From positions 37,700,711-37,764,710 of the forward strand of contig CM061245.1 in the NCBI GenBank assembly GCA_030848705.1: DNA of 64,000 nucleotides, read 5' to 3'. The position numbers and the translations under genes were made by a program. The notes beneath the pieces were generated by a model that saw only the letters and a list, made by a program, of their open reading frames with translations, was not told the DNA's origin and searched no databases. Of this stretch, positions 37,176 to 47,649 are shown one piece after another. How positions within the stretch are numbered: position 1 is the first letter of the stretch; each line of letters opens with the position of its first letter. Source of the stretch: Heracleum sosnowskyi (lineage: Eukaryota; Streptophyta; Magnoliopsida; Apiales; Apiaceae).

Positions 37176-38019
37176 TACACAAGTTATAGAACTAGTGTAC
37201 ACAAGTTCTAGAACTAGTGTACACAAGTTATGTATTTTTGTATATTTATTTTAGTTTTGTAAAAAAATTATATATTTGTATATTTGGTATTTGAAATTTT
37301 GATAAATGCTTTGATTTTGTAATTTTGTTTTGGTTGACCATTGTTTATATTAAACCATTGTTTGAATGTTTAAATGTTTAGACCGAAGATTTCTTACAAC
37401 ACTTTTTTTTAAAGAAAAACGTTGTCTAGAAAATAAATATACATCTATTCTCTACCAAAAAGACCATTGTTGAAAATAAATGTAAACAACAAGTTGTTGA
37501 GGACAAACCGTTGTGAATAAGAAATTCATACAACATATAAAACAAAATGTCCATTGTCTAACTTCTTAAACGTAACATAACATAATATTGTTATGTTGAG
37601 TGCAATGAAGTCGAACAACAGACCTTAAACAAAAAAGCGTTGTCTAGAAACAACAAACACAACAATTTTTGAACAAGAAGACCATTGTTGAAACCTAACG
37701 CAAACAACCATTTGATCAGGAAAACCGTTGTACACCAAAAACTCCAACAAGTTCTTTTTACTTGAAAACTATTGTCTCTTTAGCGAACAACAACAAAACT
37801 GTAATTAAAACCTTTTGTTGGAGATGAATATTTACAACACTTTTCTAAAAAAATGTGTTGTTGTTTCTGGTTATTACACAATAGTATTGTAAGTACTGGG
37901 TGTTGTTGTAGGCGAGTCACACAACGATTCTGCACCTGAGACGCGTAAGAGACAGCGCCTCAATAGACAAAAGGAAAACAGGGTGTTACACAACGGGCAT
38001 CCCCCGTTGTGTGAAGCTG
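37176..38019. repeat. Right subterminal region of CACTA-1
   Basis: It begins with a short tandem repeat (GTACACAAGTT(A/C)TAGAACTAGT, about 37176-37228). Dense ACAAC/GTTGT words in both orientations follow (for example 37487-37560, 37715-37745, 37900-38013), mirroring the left subterminal region. A GC-richer stretch at 37910-37990 contains no recognisable gene. Confidence 0.75.
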
Positions 38020-38033
38020 TTTTTCTTGTAGTG
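38020..38033 (-). repeat. Right terminal inverted repeat of CACTA-1
   Basis: TTTTTCTTGTAGTG is the reverse complement of the left end. It is followed by the CAA duplication. Confidence 0.93.
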
Positions 38034-38036
38034 CAA

Positions 38037-38480
38037 GAAAAAGAAGTATGGTAAGAAACATAACCCAAATATCAAGTGATTTTATTGTGAAAATTGGGGC
38101 ATATATAATCTATGTGTCCGAAAGCAGAAGAAGACTTGAAGGAGTTGAAGAAAACTCAAGGAAGGGGTAATGTTTCGCTTGTGGCAACTGATGATGATGC
38201 TCTTTTGGTTCAAGAAGATAAGGGATCGAAAGAAGAATGGGTGCTTCACTTGGGATGTTCTCATCACATATGTGCTAGGAGGGAATGGTTCTCGTCCTAC
38301 AAGAAGTGTGAGGGAAAGATGGTAGTTTTACCAAACGGTAAAAGGGTAAAGGTTGTTAGAATTAGTGAGGTAAAGATAAAACTTCACAATGATCATGTTC
38401 AGACCTTAACTCAAGTAAGGTACGTGCCGGAGTTAAATCGAAATCTATTTTCATTGGGTAAATTAGTTGATTTGGGATGT
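38037..38480 (+). pseudogene. Copia element B gag C-terminus and protease remnant, split by CACTA-2
   Basis: This continues the gag of 21791-22407. A TGA stands where the first Cys of the zinc knuckle should be ('NPNIK*FYCENWGIYNLCPK'), and the knuckle histidine is not in place. The protease part begins about 38235 ('EEWVLHLGCSHHICARREWF'). Copia proteases have a D-S/T-G centre here, but this copy reads H-L-G, so the catalytic Asp is lost. 'LTQVRYVPELNRNLFSLGKL' follows and the frame ends at the CACTA-2 insertion ('LVDLGCH'). An intact version would cleave the gag-pol polyprotein. Confidence 0.86.
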
Positions 38481-38497
38481 CACTAGTACAAAATTGA

Positions 38498-38760
38498 CCT
38501 TTTACGTCGGTTAAATATGTCATATACGTCGGTTAAATGGCGACGTATGGAGGGGGACGTATAAAGTGAGGGGTCTTTTACGTCGCATAAAAAGGCGACG
38601 TAAAAAATTAAATATACGTCGGTGAATAACCGACGTAAAAAACCAAAAAGCCAACGTATATAAGTCATGTAAGCCGACGTATAAAAACAAAAAAGATGAC
38701 GTATATAGATTATATTTTATACATCGCCCATGTGGGAACCGACGTATATTGTCAAAAAAA
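38498..38760. repeat. Left subterminal repeats of CACTA-2
   Basis: TACGTCGG, GCGACGTA, CCGACGTA and close variants occur roughly every 20-30 bp in both orientations. ORFs called across this stretch merely read the repeats. Confidence 0.8.
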
Positions 38761-40223
38761 TTAAAAAAAAATATTTCTTTTATTTCTCTGTACCCATTTC
38801 CATAAACCTGGAACAATGTAAAAACCTACTCTTAACAAAGTTTTGTACAACCAAAAACCATGTCTACAAGAAATAATACCCACGAATCAACTTCAACAAC
38901 AAGGTACTTCTTATTTATCTATTCATCTCTCTTCTAACGTTGTTATAAGCATAAGGTGCATAAAATATGCAATACATCTCCAGTAGTGCTCGACATTTTC
39001 ATCAGTTCATCAAATTCTTCCGTCCTCGCTAGCTCATGTGATTCATCCAATCATACAACTAGATTCTCCCACTGATTCCATGATCCTAGATCTTCATGGT
39101 AAACTTTATAAAACCTGAACCAAATCAGATCAAGTGTCATGATTCGATCAAGGTGAAAATGAGTAATGCGTGATTTGTTAAATGGAGAAACATGAAATTC
39201 AGAAACTAAAAACTTGAGCTGGGGTTTACAGTTGGAACCTAGAGAAACAAGACTATAATAAGTAAAACAAGATGGGAATATGTGATCATCTATCACTGGT
39301 TTGGGCACTCGATATTTGAAACATCTACATAAATTACATAAGGTAGTGACAAATCTAAATTAGGATATACTCCCCCTATTTTTTAATATTTGTTGTGTGA
39401 TTTTTCTGCACTCGTGTCATTTGCTTTGACTGCATATTTAGAATTATTATTTGGTTTTAAAAATTTTGTGTTATGAAGAAAAATATGCAGATGATATTGT
39501 ATTTCATACAAGAAGATTAAAGACTATTGATTCTAATCATGCAATCAAAACATTTTAAAACATGTGCAGTAAAGCCAAACTTTTCATGTGAAGGATACAT
39601 TGTCTCTAAATACAATCTCACATAAATTACGATAAGATCAGTGGTTAAGAGTCTCTCACAACAAATTGATAAAAAATCCTGATAAAAAAAGTGGTTTAGA
39701 AAAGATCCATAGGTTATTTAATAGGACTACATGAGACACTACCAATTAACTTGACATTGTCTTCACAGAAACTCACATACAATCTACGAAAAAAACAAAA
39801 TAAACTGTGAAACATATATACAGAAGATACTACCAAACTTATATATTTCAATAAACACTTTAGTGGTGTTACTTTATTTAAATTCTGAACAATAAGATAA
39901 GTAGTACCTGATCGATTTTTTACTGTGCAGCTGTTATTGCCTTTCACGATTAACCCTACTATTTTTCACAATTGTGACAACAACCTTGCAAAAGAACAAA
40001 ATATAAAATGATTCTGAATAAGTTGCCTGCACGATTAACCTTAAAAGATAAGACTGAGTAGATATTCATATTAGGGCTCTTTTAGATCTGCAATCATAAT
40101 TTCTATCTTAAAAATAAAATAGAAAGAATAATTTTTAGGATCTTGATGTATGCATTGGAGCCAGGTAGGTTATTCTGTTAAACATGTAAGTCTACGCAAA
40201 AATTTTGTTATTGTAAAATAGCA
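38761..40223. other. CACTA-2 interior, left part: nothing recognised
   Basis: AT-rich sequence without a convincing ORF or repeat. Small minus-strand frames (39051-39308, 39714-39947) carry no recognisable domain. It could be intron or UTR sequence of the captured gene that supplies the exon at 40273-40344, since it lies downstream of that exon on the same strand. Confidence 0.4.
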
Positions 40224-40272
40224 AGTAATGGCACTGCACCTCTCTTTTATAGTTCCCCTGTAACTATGTTAA

Positions 40273-40344
40273 TGGCACTGCACCTCTCTTCTTGATGTTC
40301 TTCTCAAACTTCTGCACTTTCCTATCTGCTAGTCTCTTTGATGT
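40273..40344 (-). pseudogene. Captured exon fragment resembling RAMP4/SERP1 (ER stress-associated protein)
   Basis: On the minus strand, after an acceptor-like TGTCACAG, the sequence reads TSKRLADRKVQKFEKNIKKR followed by GAVP. This closely resembles the cytosolic N-terminal part of plant RAMP4/SERP1 proteins (about 68 residues, tail-anchored, bound to the Sec61 translocon and ribosomes). After GAVP the frame reaches a stop within three codons. The expected 'ETTTKKG' linker and C-terminal membrane segment are not seen nearby. The 3' end of the exon (AAGAGAGGTGCAGTGCCATTA) is repeated about 43 bp further on, at about 40225-40245. It is a fragment carried by the transposon, not a working gene. 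Confidence 0.6.
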
Positions 40345-40819
40345 CTGTGACATTAAAAAATCATAATAATCAATATAAAACATAGGTACAGGGGAAGAAC
40401 ATCTAGCTTGTACATTACATAAAACCCCTACTATTAAAAGAAGTACTTGGCATATGTAAAAACAATGGAGCTACCCAAGTTGAACTTATATACATTTACC
40501 TTTTGATATATGAGTTCTAACAATGTTTCAAATACTAAGATTCATCATGCTTTAAGCAAAAAATCAAGTGACCCTTCAAATATGTACTTACTGCTCTTCT
40601 ACACTTGCATTTATCAGAAAACCTTCTAAGGACATCCTACTGATCAATGCTCTTCTAAATTCACATTTATAAAAAAAAATCCAGATAAAGGCAACAATGT
40701 ATATAATGTGAAATATCACATGTGATACTTAGGGTAGTTATAATACCTTCAGTGTCGTGGCATTTGAAGGTGAAGGTGAGCCTTACATCAGGAGTAGGAT
40801 ATCAGTGTCTTAATGTAGA

Positions 40820-40910
40820 CTAGTGATTCCCTTGCAAGTCCTCATGCAATACCATCAACTGTTCTGCAACTTGCTTCAGTTGCAGAAGTGCATGTGAGAT
40901 ATAGCATTAG
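40820..40910 (-). other. Exon-like coding patch in CACTA-2, unidentified
   Basis: On the minus strand a short open patch reads LLQLKQVAEQLMVLHEDLQG, an amphipathic Leu-rich helix with protein-like composition in otherwise AT-rich DNA. It lies upstream of the RAMP4-like exon on the same strand. The source gene was not recognised; it may be a second captured exon or chance. Confidence 0.3.
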
Positions 40911-41486
40911 TTAAGCGTATGACAACCAACATTAGCAAACTTTTTCACCAAGCCTGAGATAAATCTAATTAGTTTTATGTGTGTGCGTAATGTATACATA
41001 TACATAATCATATAAAATTCACATGTACAAAAAGTAAGAACCTTTGCAATAGAATGAAAACCCAATTAGCAAGTATGATATAATACACGTAAAAAAATGT
41101 TTACAGTGTACCTTATCTTCCTTAAAATTACTATGTTGCGATCCTGAATCATTTAAACTGCCATCAGAACCTTCATTCACCGACCATTTTAACCATAAAC
41201 ATAAACAGTAAAAGTTCCATTTTAACCTTCCAATCGCTATCTAAAAACAAACTCTGCTCTCCATAAACACAAATGACTAGTACAATATTCCACTCAACCA
41301 TCAATAAGCTCGATAATAAATACAACAATGATATCCTCGAGAACAAGAGCATTCAATATACGCATACACATTCATACCAACAAACTAATAGAAAAAAAAT
41401 AACATAAACAAAAGGGAAGTGTGAAACTACTTATTGAAACACTTAATCGAAAAGATCAAATTAACACAACTTACATAAACTATCAA

Positions 41487-41654
41487 TCATAAATTATGTT
41501 TTAACAAAAAAAAAAGACAATTAAAATGACTAAATTTGTTATAGTTAAATATTATATATCTCATCTGAATCAGAAACAACGGGTCTTCTTCTTGGACTAC
41601 AAGTTCTTTCTCTTTGGGATTTGATTCTAACTTTGATTTCGGGGTCTCCATTGT
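41487..41654 (-). other. Short minus-strand ORF in CACTA-2 (METPKSKLES...), unidentified
   Basis: The inner ATG at about 41654 opens a frame reading METPKSKLESNPKEKELVVQ and ends at 41487. It is preceded on its strand by a CT-rich stretch, like a plant 5' leader. It has no known domain. It could be the first exon of a captured host gene; support is only compositional. Confidence 0.3.
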
Positions 41655-42254
41655 AATTCGCTTTCTCTCTCTACAAATCAAGAGCAGAGTTTCAATTAGA
41701 TACAAACCAAGAGCAGGACACCAGATATACTACCAAGTAGATACAAACCCAATTAGAGCTTGATAGAATTCTGAGATATAATAACCCAATTACGGTTCTC
41801 TCATGTGTGACAAATTAACAAGAACCCAACAAAGGCATCAAATCAAAAACCCAAATTCGCGGGTGGCACTTCTATTCAAAGAAAAAGGGTATCTTGACAA
41901 AAATCATAAACTAAACTCATAATTCAAATCAAAATAGACACAATTGAAAGCTCTAAAGCAAAATATATACATACAAGGATAAGGGAGATAGACGGGTTAT
42001 ACATACATATACATGTATAATTAGTAATTCTTGTATATACGATCTCAATGACATATTTGAATCCAATTAGTTTGATAAATTCTTGAATTCTTATTGCTTG
42101 AATTGAGTGTTAGGGTTCGTAGTTAGAACGAGTTCAATTTGGGGAAGAATGAGTAACTGACTTCTCAAGTACTACTTTAACTCTACGGCTTTAAATTAAA
42201 TTGCTTTTCTAATTAAAATTTGTAGCTTTAATGTTTTTTAAAAATGGCCTTTTA

Positions 42255-42512
42255 CAATACTTTATATGTCGGGTAAACAAATACCAACGTATAAGCCCAC
42301 ACCTTATACGACGGTTTGGGAGAAGGCCGATGTAAAAGATAATTTTTTACGACGGCAAAATATGAACCGACATATAATGTTACCATATACGTCGGCTTTC
42401 AGTTAAAATGACGTAAAAAATTCATTACCAAGGTAGATATACGTCGCCCTTTAGAAAGTATTATGTACGTCGGATATTTGAATGTGCGACGTAAAAAGTG
42501 CGACGTAAAAAA
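42255..42512. repeat. Right subterminal repeats of CACTA-2
   Basis: Words such as TACGTCGG, TACGACGG, CGACGTAAAA and TATACGTCGCC recur in both orientations, mirroring the left side. Confidence 0.8.
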
Positions 42513-42529
42513 TCAATTTTGTACTAGTG

Positions 42530-42729
42530 TGTACTGTTATGATGAAGAATAGAATGTTGGAGGTGACTAAAAGAGATTTAGAGATACTCAAAGGTTTTGG
42601 AAGGACAAGATAAATCTTTTCGTGCTAGAAGGAGAGGTTTTTGTTCGAGGGGAGGCATGGCGGACGGACGTTGACGTCTCTGATCGTTACCGTTCAACCT
42701 GATATAGGTATTGGGTTGAAGGGGAGGAT
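42530..42729 (+). pseudogene. Copia element B: last pol scrap and polypurine tract
   Basis: After CACTA-2 about 180 bp of the region downstream of the protease remains ('LFVLEGEV' around 42617, as in the GAG-pre-integrase part of copia). A purine-rich tract (TTGAAGGGGAGGAT, 42716-42729) then lies directly before the 3' LTR. Integrase, reverse transcriptase and RNase H are all missing, so element B was a large internal-deletion derivative, apart from the two transposons inside it. Confidence 0.75.
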
Positions 42730-43176
42730 TGTTGGGTTTAAACCCAATACGGCAGTATGGATGGGTCATAGACGATTAAGTCTGTTTTGGTAATAATTGT
42801 ATGTGTAGACAATTATTATATATGGTATGTCTTGGTCATGATTAATTTAGGAAATTAGGTGCCAAGAATAAAAAGTCTTGTATAACAAGTATGGTAAGTC
42901 TTGTATAACAAGTATGGCAAGTCTTGGTGGCTATGTTTTGGGTGGCTATATAAACATAGTCATATTATGTTTGATGTATGCTTGAGCATTGTTTGGCTTA
43001 AGTATTGTGTGAGTGATACACCGTTTGGTGAGATTGATTGTATTAATATTGATAACTGTTTTGATTAATAATACAAGTTGGGACGTGATTGTTTCTGCGC
43101 CATATATATTGTGTGTGTACTTTGCTTTGTTTGTTTGTTTGAATCTTGTATTGGTATGTAGCCGCTGTACCTAACA
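42730..43176 (+). repeat. 3' LTR of copia element B
   Basis: A 447-bp copy of the 5' LTR, TGTTGGGTTTAAACCC...CCTAACA, followed by CAATC (TSD partner of CAATA at 21310). Confidence 0.92.
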
Positions 43177-43506
43177 CAATCTTCATCTTTTACACCACTT
43201 GTAAGCTTGTTTTTCACTCCATTTCTTGCTCTAAAACAACACCGGCCAAGACCACTTGCAAGACAAGCTTTATCTAGCTCTTGAAGTGCTTTTGAAAGTG
43301 TGTTTAAGGATCCTTGTGTCCCCCTTAAATTACCTTTCATTATTGATCTTGGAAGGCCTTGTTTTGGTATTGATTTTTGGAGCATTTCTTGCTCAAACTT
43401 GCACCTCTCGGCCAAGCTCTTTTAGGCAACCCCTAGCTCGAATTCCTACTGCCCTTAGAGTTTTATTTCTTGTGTCTTTGAGTCACCTTTGATACCTCTT
43501 TGAATC
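43177..43506. other. Pre-insertion sequence between copia B and the solo LTR
   Basis: This was once contiguous with 21238-21314 on the left and with 48517 onward on the right, since the solo LTR duplicates GAATC. A minus-strand frame here reads 'MAERCKFEQEMLQKSIPKQG...' down to 'GVKNKLTSGVKDED' with moderately protein-like composition, and similar text ('MAEDEHRMEWIQRGIKG') continues beyond the solo LTR. I do not recognise a family. It may be an old element or a decayed gene. Confidence 0.4.
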
Positions 43507-44200
43507 TGTGACGCCCTCCAAACCCGGGGCACAGGTCTGGGGAGTCACTCGATCAACAAAACACAATATACCTGGATATAACACATGCATAATATAATAA
43601 TAACATAAAATACCCCTTAACGAAGACCGCGTTCAGATTATGGCATTGAACAAGCTTCTAAGTTATTAAAACCAGTTTTCAGAGTTATTAATATTACACA
43701 ACTTAAAGTTCAAAGCTAGACGTCTAGTCTAACTAACAAAATAGACAACTACCCTGCCAATGACAACCACTCGAGGTGGTCTCCTAGCTGTTGGAGAACT
43801 ATCGCTCGCGCTGTGTCTGCTCATATTCTCGCTTCACTGGAATAGGGTTAAAACAAACAAGTATGAGCCACAAGTGCTCAGCAAGCATAATATATTTCAA
43901 TCACAGTTCCATAATGAAAGGAAGATCACAATTATCTGAATCAACAAGGTTTAAGCCAAACATATGCTTTTTAACAATCTCAATGGAAGTAAAAGGGATT
44001 AGAATTGGACCTCTACATTTTTCAAATCAAAAGGTTGAGCTGCTGATCAGTCACGCATCAACCCCGGACTTGCTTATAGCAAAGTCCTCCACTAGGATCC
44101 ATGGCCATCTTGGCCTTAAATTATTTCCGACCATTAATGGTCCTATTTAAAAAATACATGTCCATTCTATCATAGAGTATAAGCAATAACATGCATCACA

Positions 44201-44698
44201 AGATAAATACACAATGACAAAGTATAATAGTTGCAAAAGAGCTTCAACTATTCAATATCAAATGAAATCCGAGAAATAGATTCGGAACGGTTTCAACGGT
44301 AGATAAATACACAATGAAAGGTATAATAGCTTCAAAAGAGCTTCAACTATTCAATATCAAATGAAATCCGAGAAATAGATTCAGAACGATTTCAACGTTA
44401 GATAAATACACAATGAAAGGTATAATAGTTGCAAAAGAGCTTCAACTATTCAATATCAAATGAAATTCGAGAAATAGATTCGGAACGATTTCAACGTTAG
44501 ATAAATACACAATGAAAGGTATAATAGTTGCAAAAGAGCTTCAACTATTCAATATCAAATGAAATCCGAGAAATAGATTCGGAACGATTTCAACGTTAGA
44601 TAAATACACAATGAAAGGTATAATAGTTGCAAAAGATCTTCAACTATTCAATAACAAATGAAATCCGAGAAATAGATTCGGAACAATTTCAACGTTCT
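44201..44698 (+). repeat. 99-bp tandem repeat, five copies, in the solo LTR
   Basis: AGATAAATACACAATGA starts at 44201, 44301, 44400, 44499 and 44598. Units contain TTCAACTATTCAATA and differ at few sites; the first copy is the most diverged. Confidence 0.93.
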
Positions 44699-46418
44699 CA
44701 ATTAAGAAAGTCAACAATGGTTATCGTCAATATAAACTGAATTGAAGGTAAAGGTTTCTGATATCCAACATGATTGTAGATTAATCAAAGAGTTAAGAAT
44801 ATTCGAGGAAATAACATCAGTTGCTCAAATACGGAGTAAATATTGAATAATCTGAATTGTTCTGGGGGTAACATGCATAATCATTGGAAACAATGTCAAT
44901 TTAATCAAGAAGTAATCGCACAGATACTTGCCTGGTCTACGTAGCTGAGGTCGGTCTATCTCGCTTACTCTACCTTCTCATTTCCCTTGCTTCGGGAACT
45001 CGATTCTATAATAAACAACTCATAATAGTAAGTCTAACTATCCTCGTTCTACTTTCGACATAAACTCATAACCATTTTTAAATCTAAACAAGTAATCGAG
45101 TATTTAATCGCATTTATCGGACGCTCGTTCTATTTTACGAAAATAAAACTCAGACACTAGCCCTTATACAAAGCATTTACGGACAATAAAACACATTATT
45201 CAACTCATATAAACCATATAGCACTTATAAGCATTTTTAAAACAATATTCGAGGCTTATTCGAATTTAAATAAGTCACAAATAATTTTTAAATCGAATAT
45301 CGGATTATTAATCCCAATATAAGTATTTAAAAACAATTTAATCAATTAATATAAAATTAATTGACAATTTCTAAATGCTCAAACTATTTTTAAATAATTA
45401 AATCAAGCTAGAAAATAATTAAACTTAATTTAAATTAATTAAATCTAATTAATAATTAATTAATAAGAATTAACTGATTAATAAACTAAATCAATTAATC
45501 AAATAACTTAATTATTAATCAAAAATAATTAAAATAATTAAATTTAATCAGTTTTTGAATTTAAATAAATAAATATAATTTTTCAGAATTTTCTGAATAT
45601 AAAAATGTTTTTTTAAAATAAAAATATGATTTTTATAAATATTTTAAACTATTTTCGAATTATTTTTCAAAATAAAATCCAAAAACAGTTTTCTGAAAAT
45701 AATTTAGGGTTTCGAAGATTGAAACCGGGTCAACAATTCGGGTAAACGGGTCGGGAAGAACAGAAACGGGTCGGGAAGAACAACCCGGAATTTTTCCAAA
45801 TTCCGGTGGATTTTCCAGAATCCGGTGACTAAAAAACACATCAGAATTTGGGGCTTTTTGTACCAAAACACTCCTTATTAAGTCAGCAATTCATTTCGAC
45901 TAAAACAAACCAAAAACACAGCTGGAATCCCAATCCCGATGAAATTCCGGCGACCTCAAGCAAATTTTCCGATCTCACTAAATCGTACATGAAACTCGAC
46001 GTTCTTTATGTTAAAATGAAGCTAAGAACACATACAATGAAAGCCCTCTATCAAAAACAATGTCAGATCATTCATATGAACGGACTATTCAAAAGAAAAA
46101 TCGGGCAAAAACCCTAAAATCGAATTTCTCAAAATCGAACATAATTAAACATGAAATTAAAGAATGGATTCCTACTAATTAGAACCCTAGGAACATGTTA
46201 GAAGCAATCAATTGAACGGAGAATCTGATAAGTGGATTTCATATTCACTTGGAACGCCCTAAATCGGCTTAAATTGATTGTTTGTACTCAAGTACGTGGT
46301 GTTTTTAATGTGTTTTGTGTTAGTGTATGCAGAGTTGATTCGTCAGTAGAGTTGTGGAGTTTCTGTGGTTTGTGGTGGTGTTTGAGCAATGATTTGAAGG
46401 CCAAGTGGTTGCGGAATG

Positions 46419-47649
46419 TGAGAGCGAGAAGAAGTGTCAAAGAAAAACATGTTGAAGTATTCTGACAGAAGGCCATGCGCGCCCGCACCCTATTTGAATT
46501 CAAGTGAAGCGCGCCCGCGCCCATCCAAGCGCGCCCGCGCCCTACTAATGCTGAAGAAAGCAATTTCAAGTCAGATATGGAAACTAACAGAAGACCAGTC
46601 AACCCTGAGGCTTATTTAAACTATTGGTGGATGATTTCTAAGATATACATTGTCTTAAATACATACTTATCCATCCACCGGTGAGGAGAACAAGAAGACG
46701 GCTGATTACGAAGATCTAGTTTTCAACTTCTCTTTGTATTCTTCTAATTAGGCGATACTTTGGATTCTCGTTTGTTTCGGCATAAACCCTAGTACTTTTA
46801 TTTAGTATTCCAGACATATTTACTATCATGTTTTCATCAGAACCCACGATGATGAACGGTTCGATTATGAACTAATCGTTGTCGTGGGATTCTAACGGAT
46901 TTATTTATGGATTTTAGTAGTTAATTGTTTTAAAGATTTGTGTGTGATTGCTAATTGATAACCTGGTTTGGTTGTGCTTATTCTTCTTGGATGCGTAGCT
47001 AACATCTAAGTTGTTTGTTAATCTCTATTGATTGCGAAAGTGGATATAGAGATTTAGAACTTGCCATGCTAGCATAGGTTTATGTATGTTTGTCATGTAT
47101 GTTTGTCATGCATGATTCGTAGGTGATTTTAACCATCTTACCTGCCCTATGTAATCTGAATGGATAACTTGCTCGTTAAACCGTTATGTTTTCAAATCTT
47201 ATAGACATATAGGGTCTAAGCATAATTGGTGTCTGCCCAACTTCTATCTCTTTTGTGGATGTTTGAGTGGTTTGGTATACGTATAGTGAAAGGTAGCGTG
47301 TACTGATTTCGTGTTATCTGATTTGTTGTCACAACCGTCACATGCATTGATTAAAGACAAAAGACTCTAGATGAAGTATTTAATGAAGTTAGGATCCCAT
47401 GTTTTATTCTCATAAGTAATTCAACTGCAATCTCTTTAGTTAATTATAATCTTGTTACGTCGATTAGTTAATTTAGTTAATCAAAACACAACTTTGATAC
47501 TTGTCTTAACATTGAACAATAGCCATACATTGTTGCATAAGTGCATAACTATAATAACCAAAGCAGTCTCTGTGGGAACGAACTCTACTTATTCTTATAT
47601 TACTTGTGACCGCGTACGCTTGCGTGATTTTGTGCGAACAAAATCAACA
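46419..47649 (+). repeat. Nested solo LTR (Tat/Athila-type gypsy), 1.23 kb
   Basis: It runs from TGAGAGCGAG to AAATCAACA with GAATG duplicated on both sides (46414-46418, 47650-47654). Its 3' part carries wording familiar from Tat/Ogre/Athila LTR ends ('CTGTGGGAACGA', 'TTACTTGTGACCGCGTACGCTTGCGTG'). Three GC-rich GCGCGCCCGC words (46476-46539) stand out from AT-rich surroundings. No internal region is present. An alternative start at TGTTGAAGTATTC (about 46449) lacks a matching duplication. Confidence 0.68.

Larger units (their letters stand above)
22408..38033. mobile_element. CACTA-1: non-autonomous CACTA (En/Spm) transposon of 15.6 kb
   Basis: The left end CACTACAAGAAAAATGC and the reverse of the right end (CACTACAAGAAAAACAGC) form terminal inverted repeats of the standard CACTA sequence. 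A 3-bp duplication CAA flanks both sides (22405-22407, 38034-38036), as CACTA elements make. The element has a left subterminal region (to about 22970), a 14.2 kb tandem array, and a right subterminal region (37176-38019). No TNPD/TNPA-like transposase or other ORF above noise was seen, so it would need a transposase supplied elsewhere. It interrupts the gag of copia element B. Confidence 0.92.
38481..42529. mobile_element. CACTA-2: non-autonomous CACTA transposon of 4.05 kb
   Basis: Perfect 17-bp terminal inverted repeats CACTAGTACAAAATTGA lie at both ends, flanked by the 3-bp duplication TGT (38478-38480, 42530-42532). ACGTCGG/CCGACGT-type words crowd the first about 280 bp and last about 270 bp in both orientations, as expected of subterminal repeats. 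The interior (about 38800-42230) has no transposase ORF but includes a fragment resembling RAMP4 and other exon-like pieces. It interrupts the copia element B protease region and differs from CACTA-1 in TIR and subterminal motif, so the two elements would answer to different transposases. Confidence 0.93.

Noticed and set aside
38483..38816. Minus-strand ORFs rich in Arg/Leu at the left end of CACTA-2
   Set aside because: They simply translate the ACGTCGG subterminal repeats.
43791..44150. 119-aa plus-strand ORF inside the solo LTR
   Set aside because: No domain, and the surrounding LTR is non-coding on both strands; open by chance.
46288..46602. 104-aa minus-strand ORF over the GC-rich block
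   Set aside because: It crosses the boundary of the nested LTR at 46419 and has no domain.
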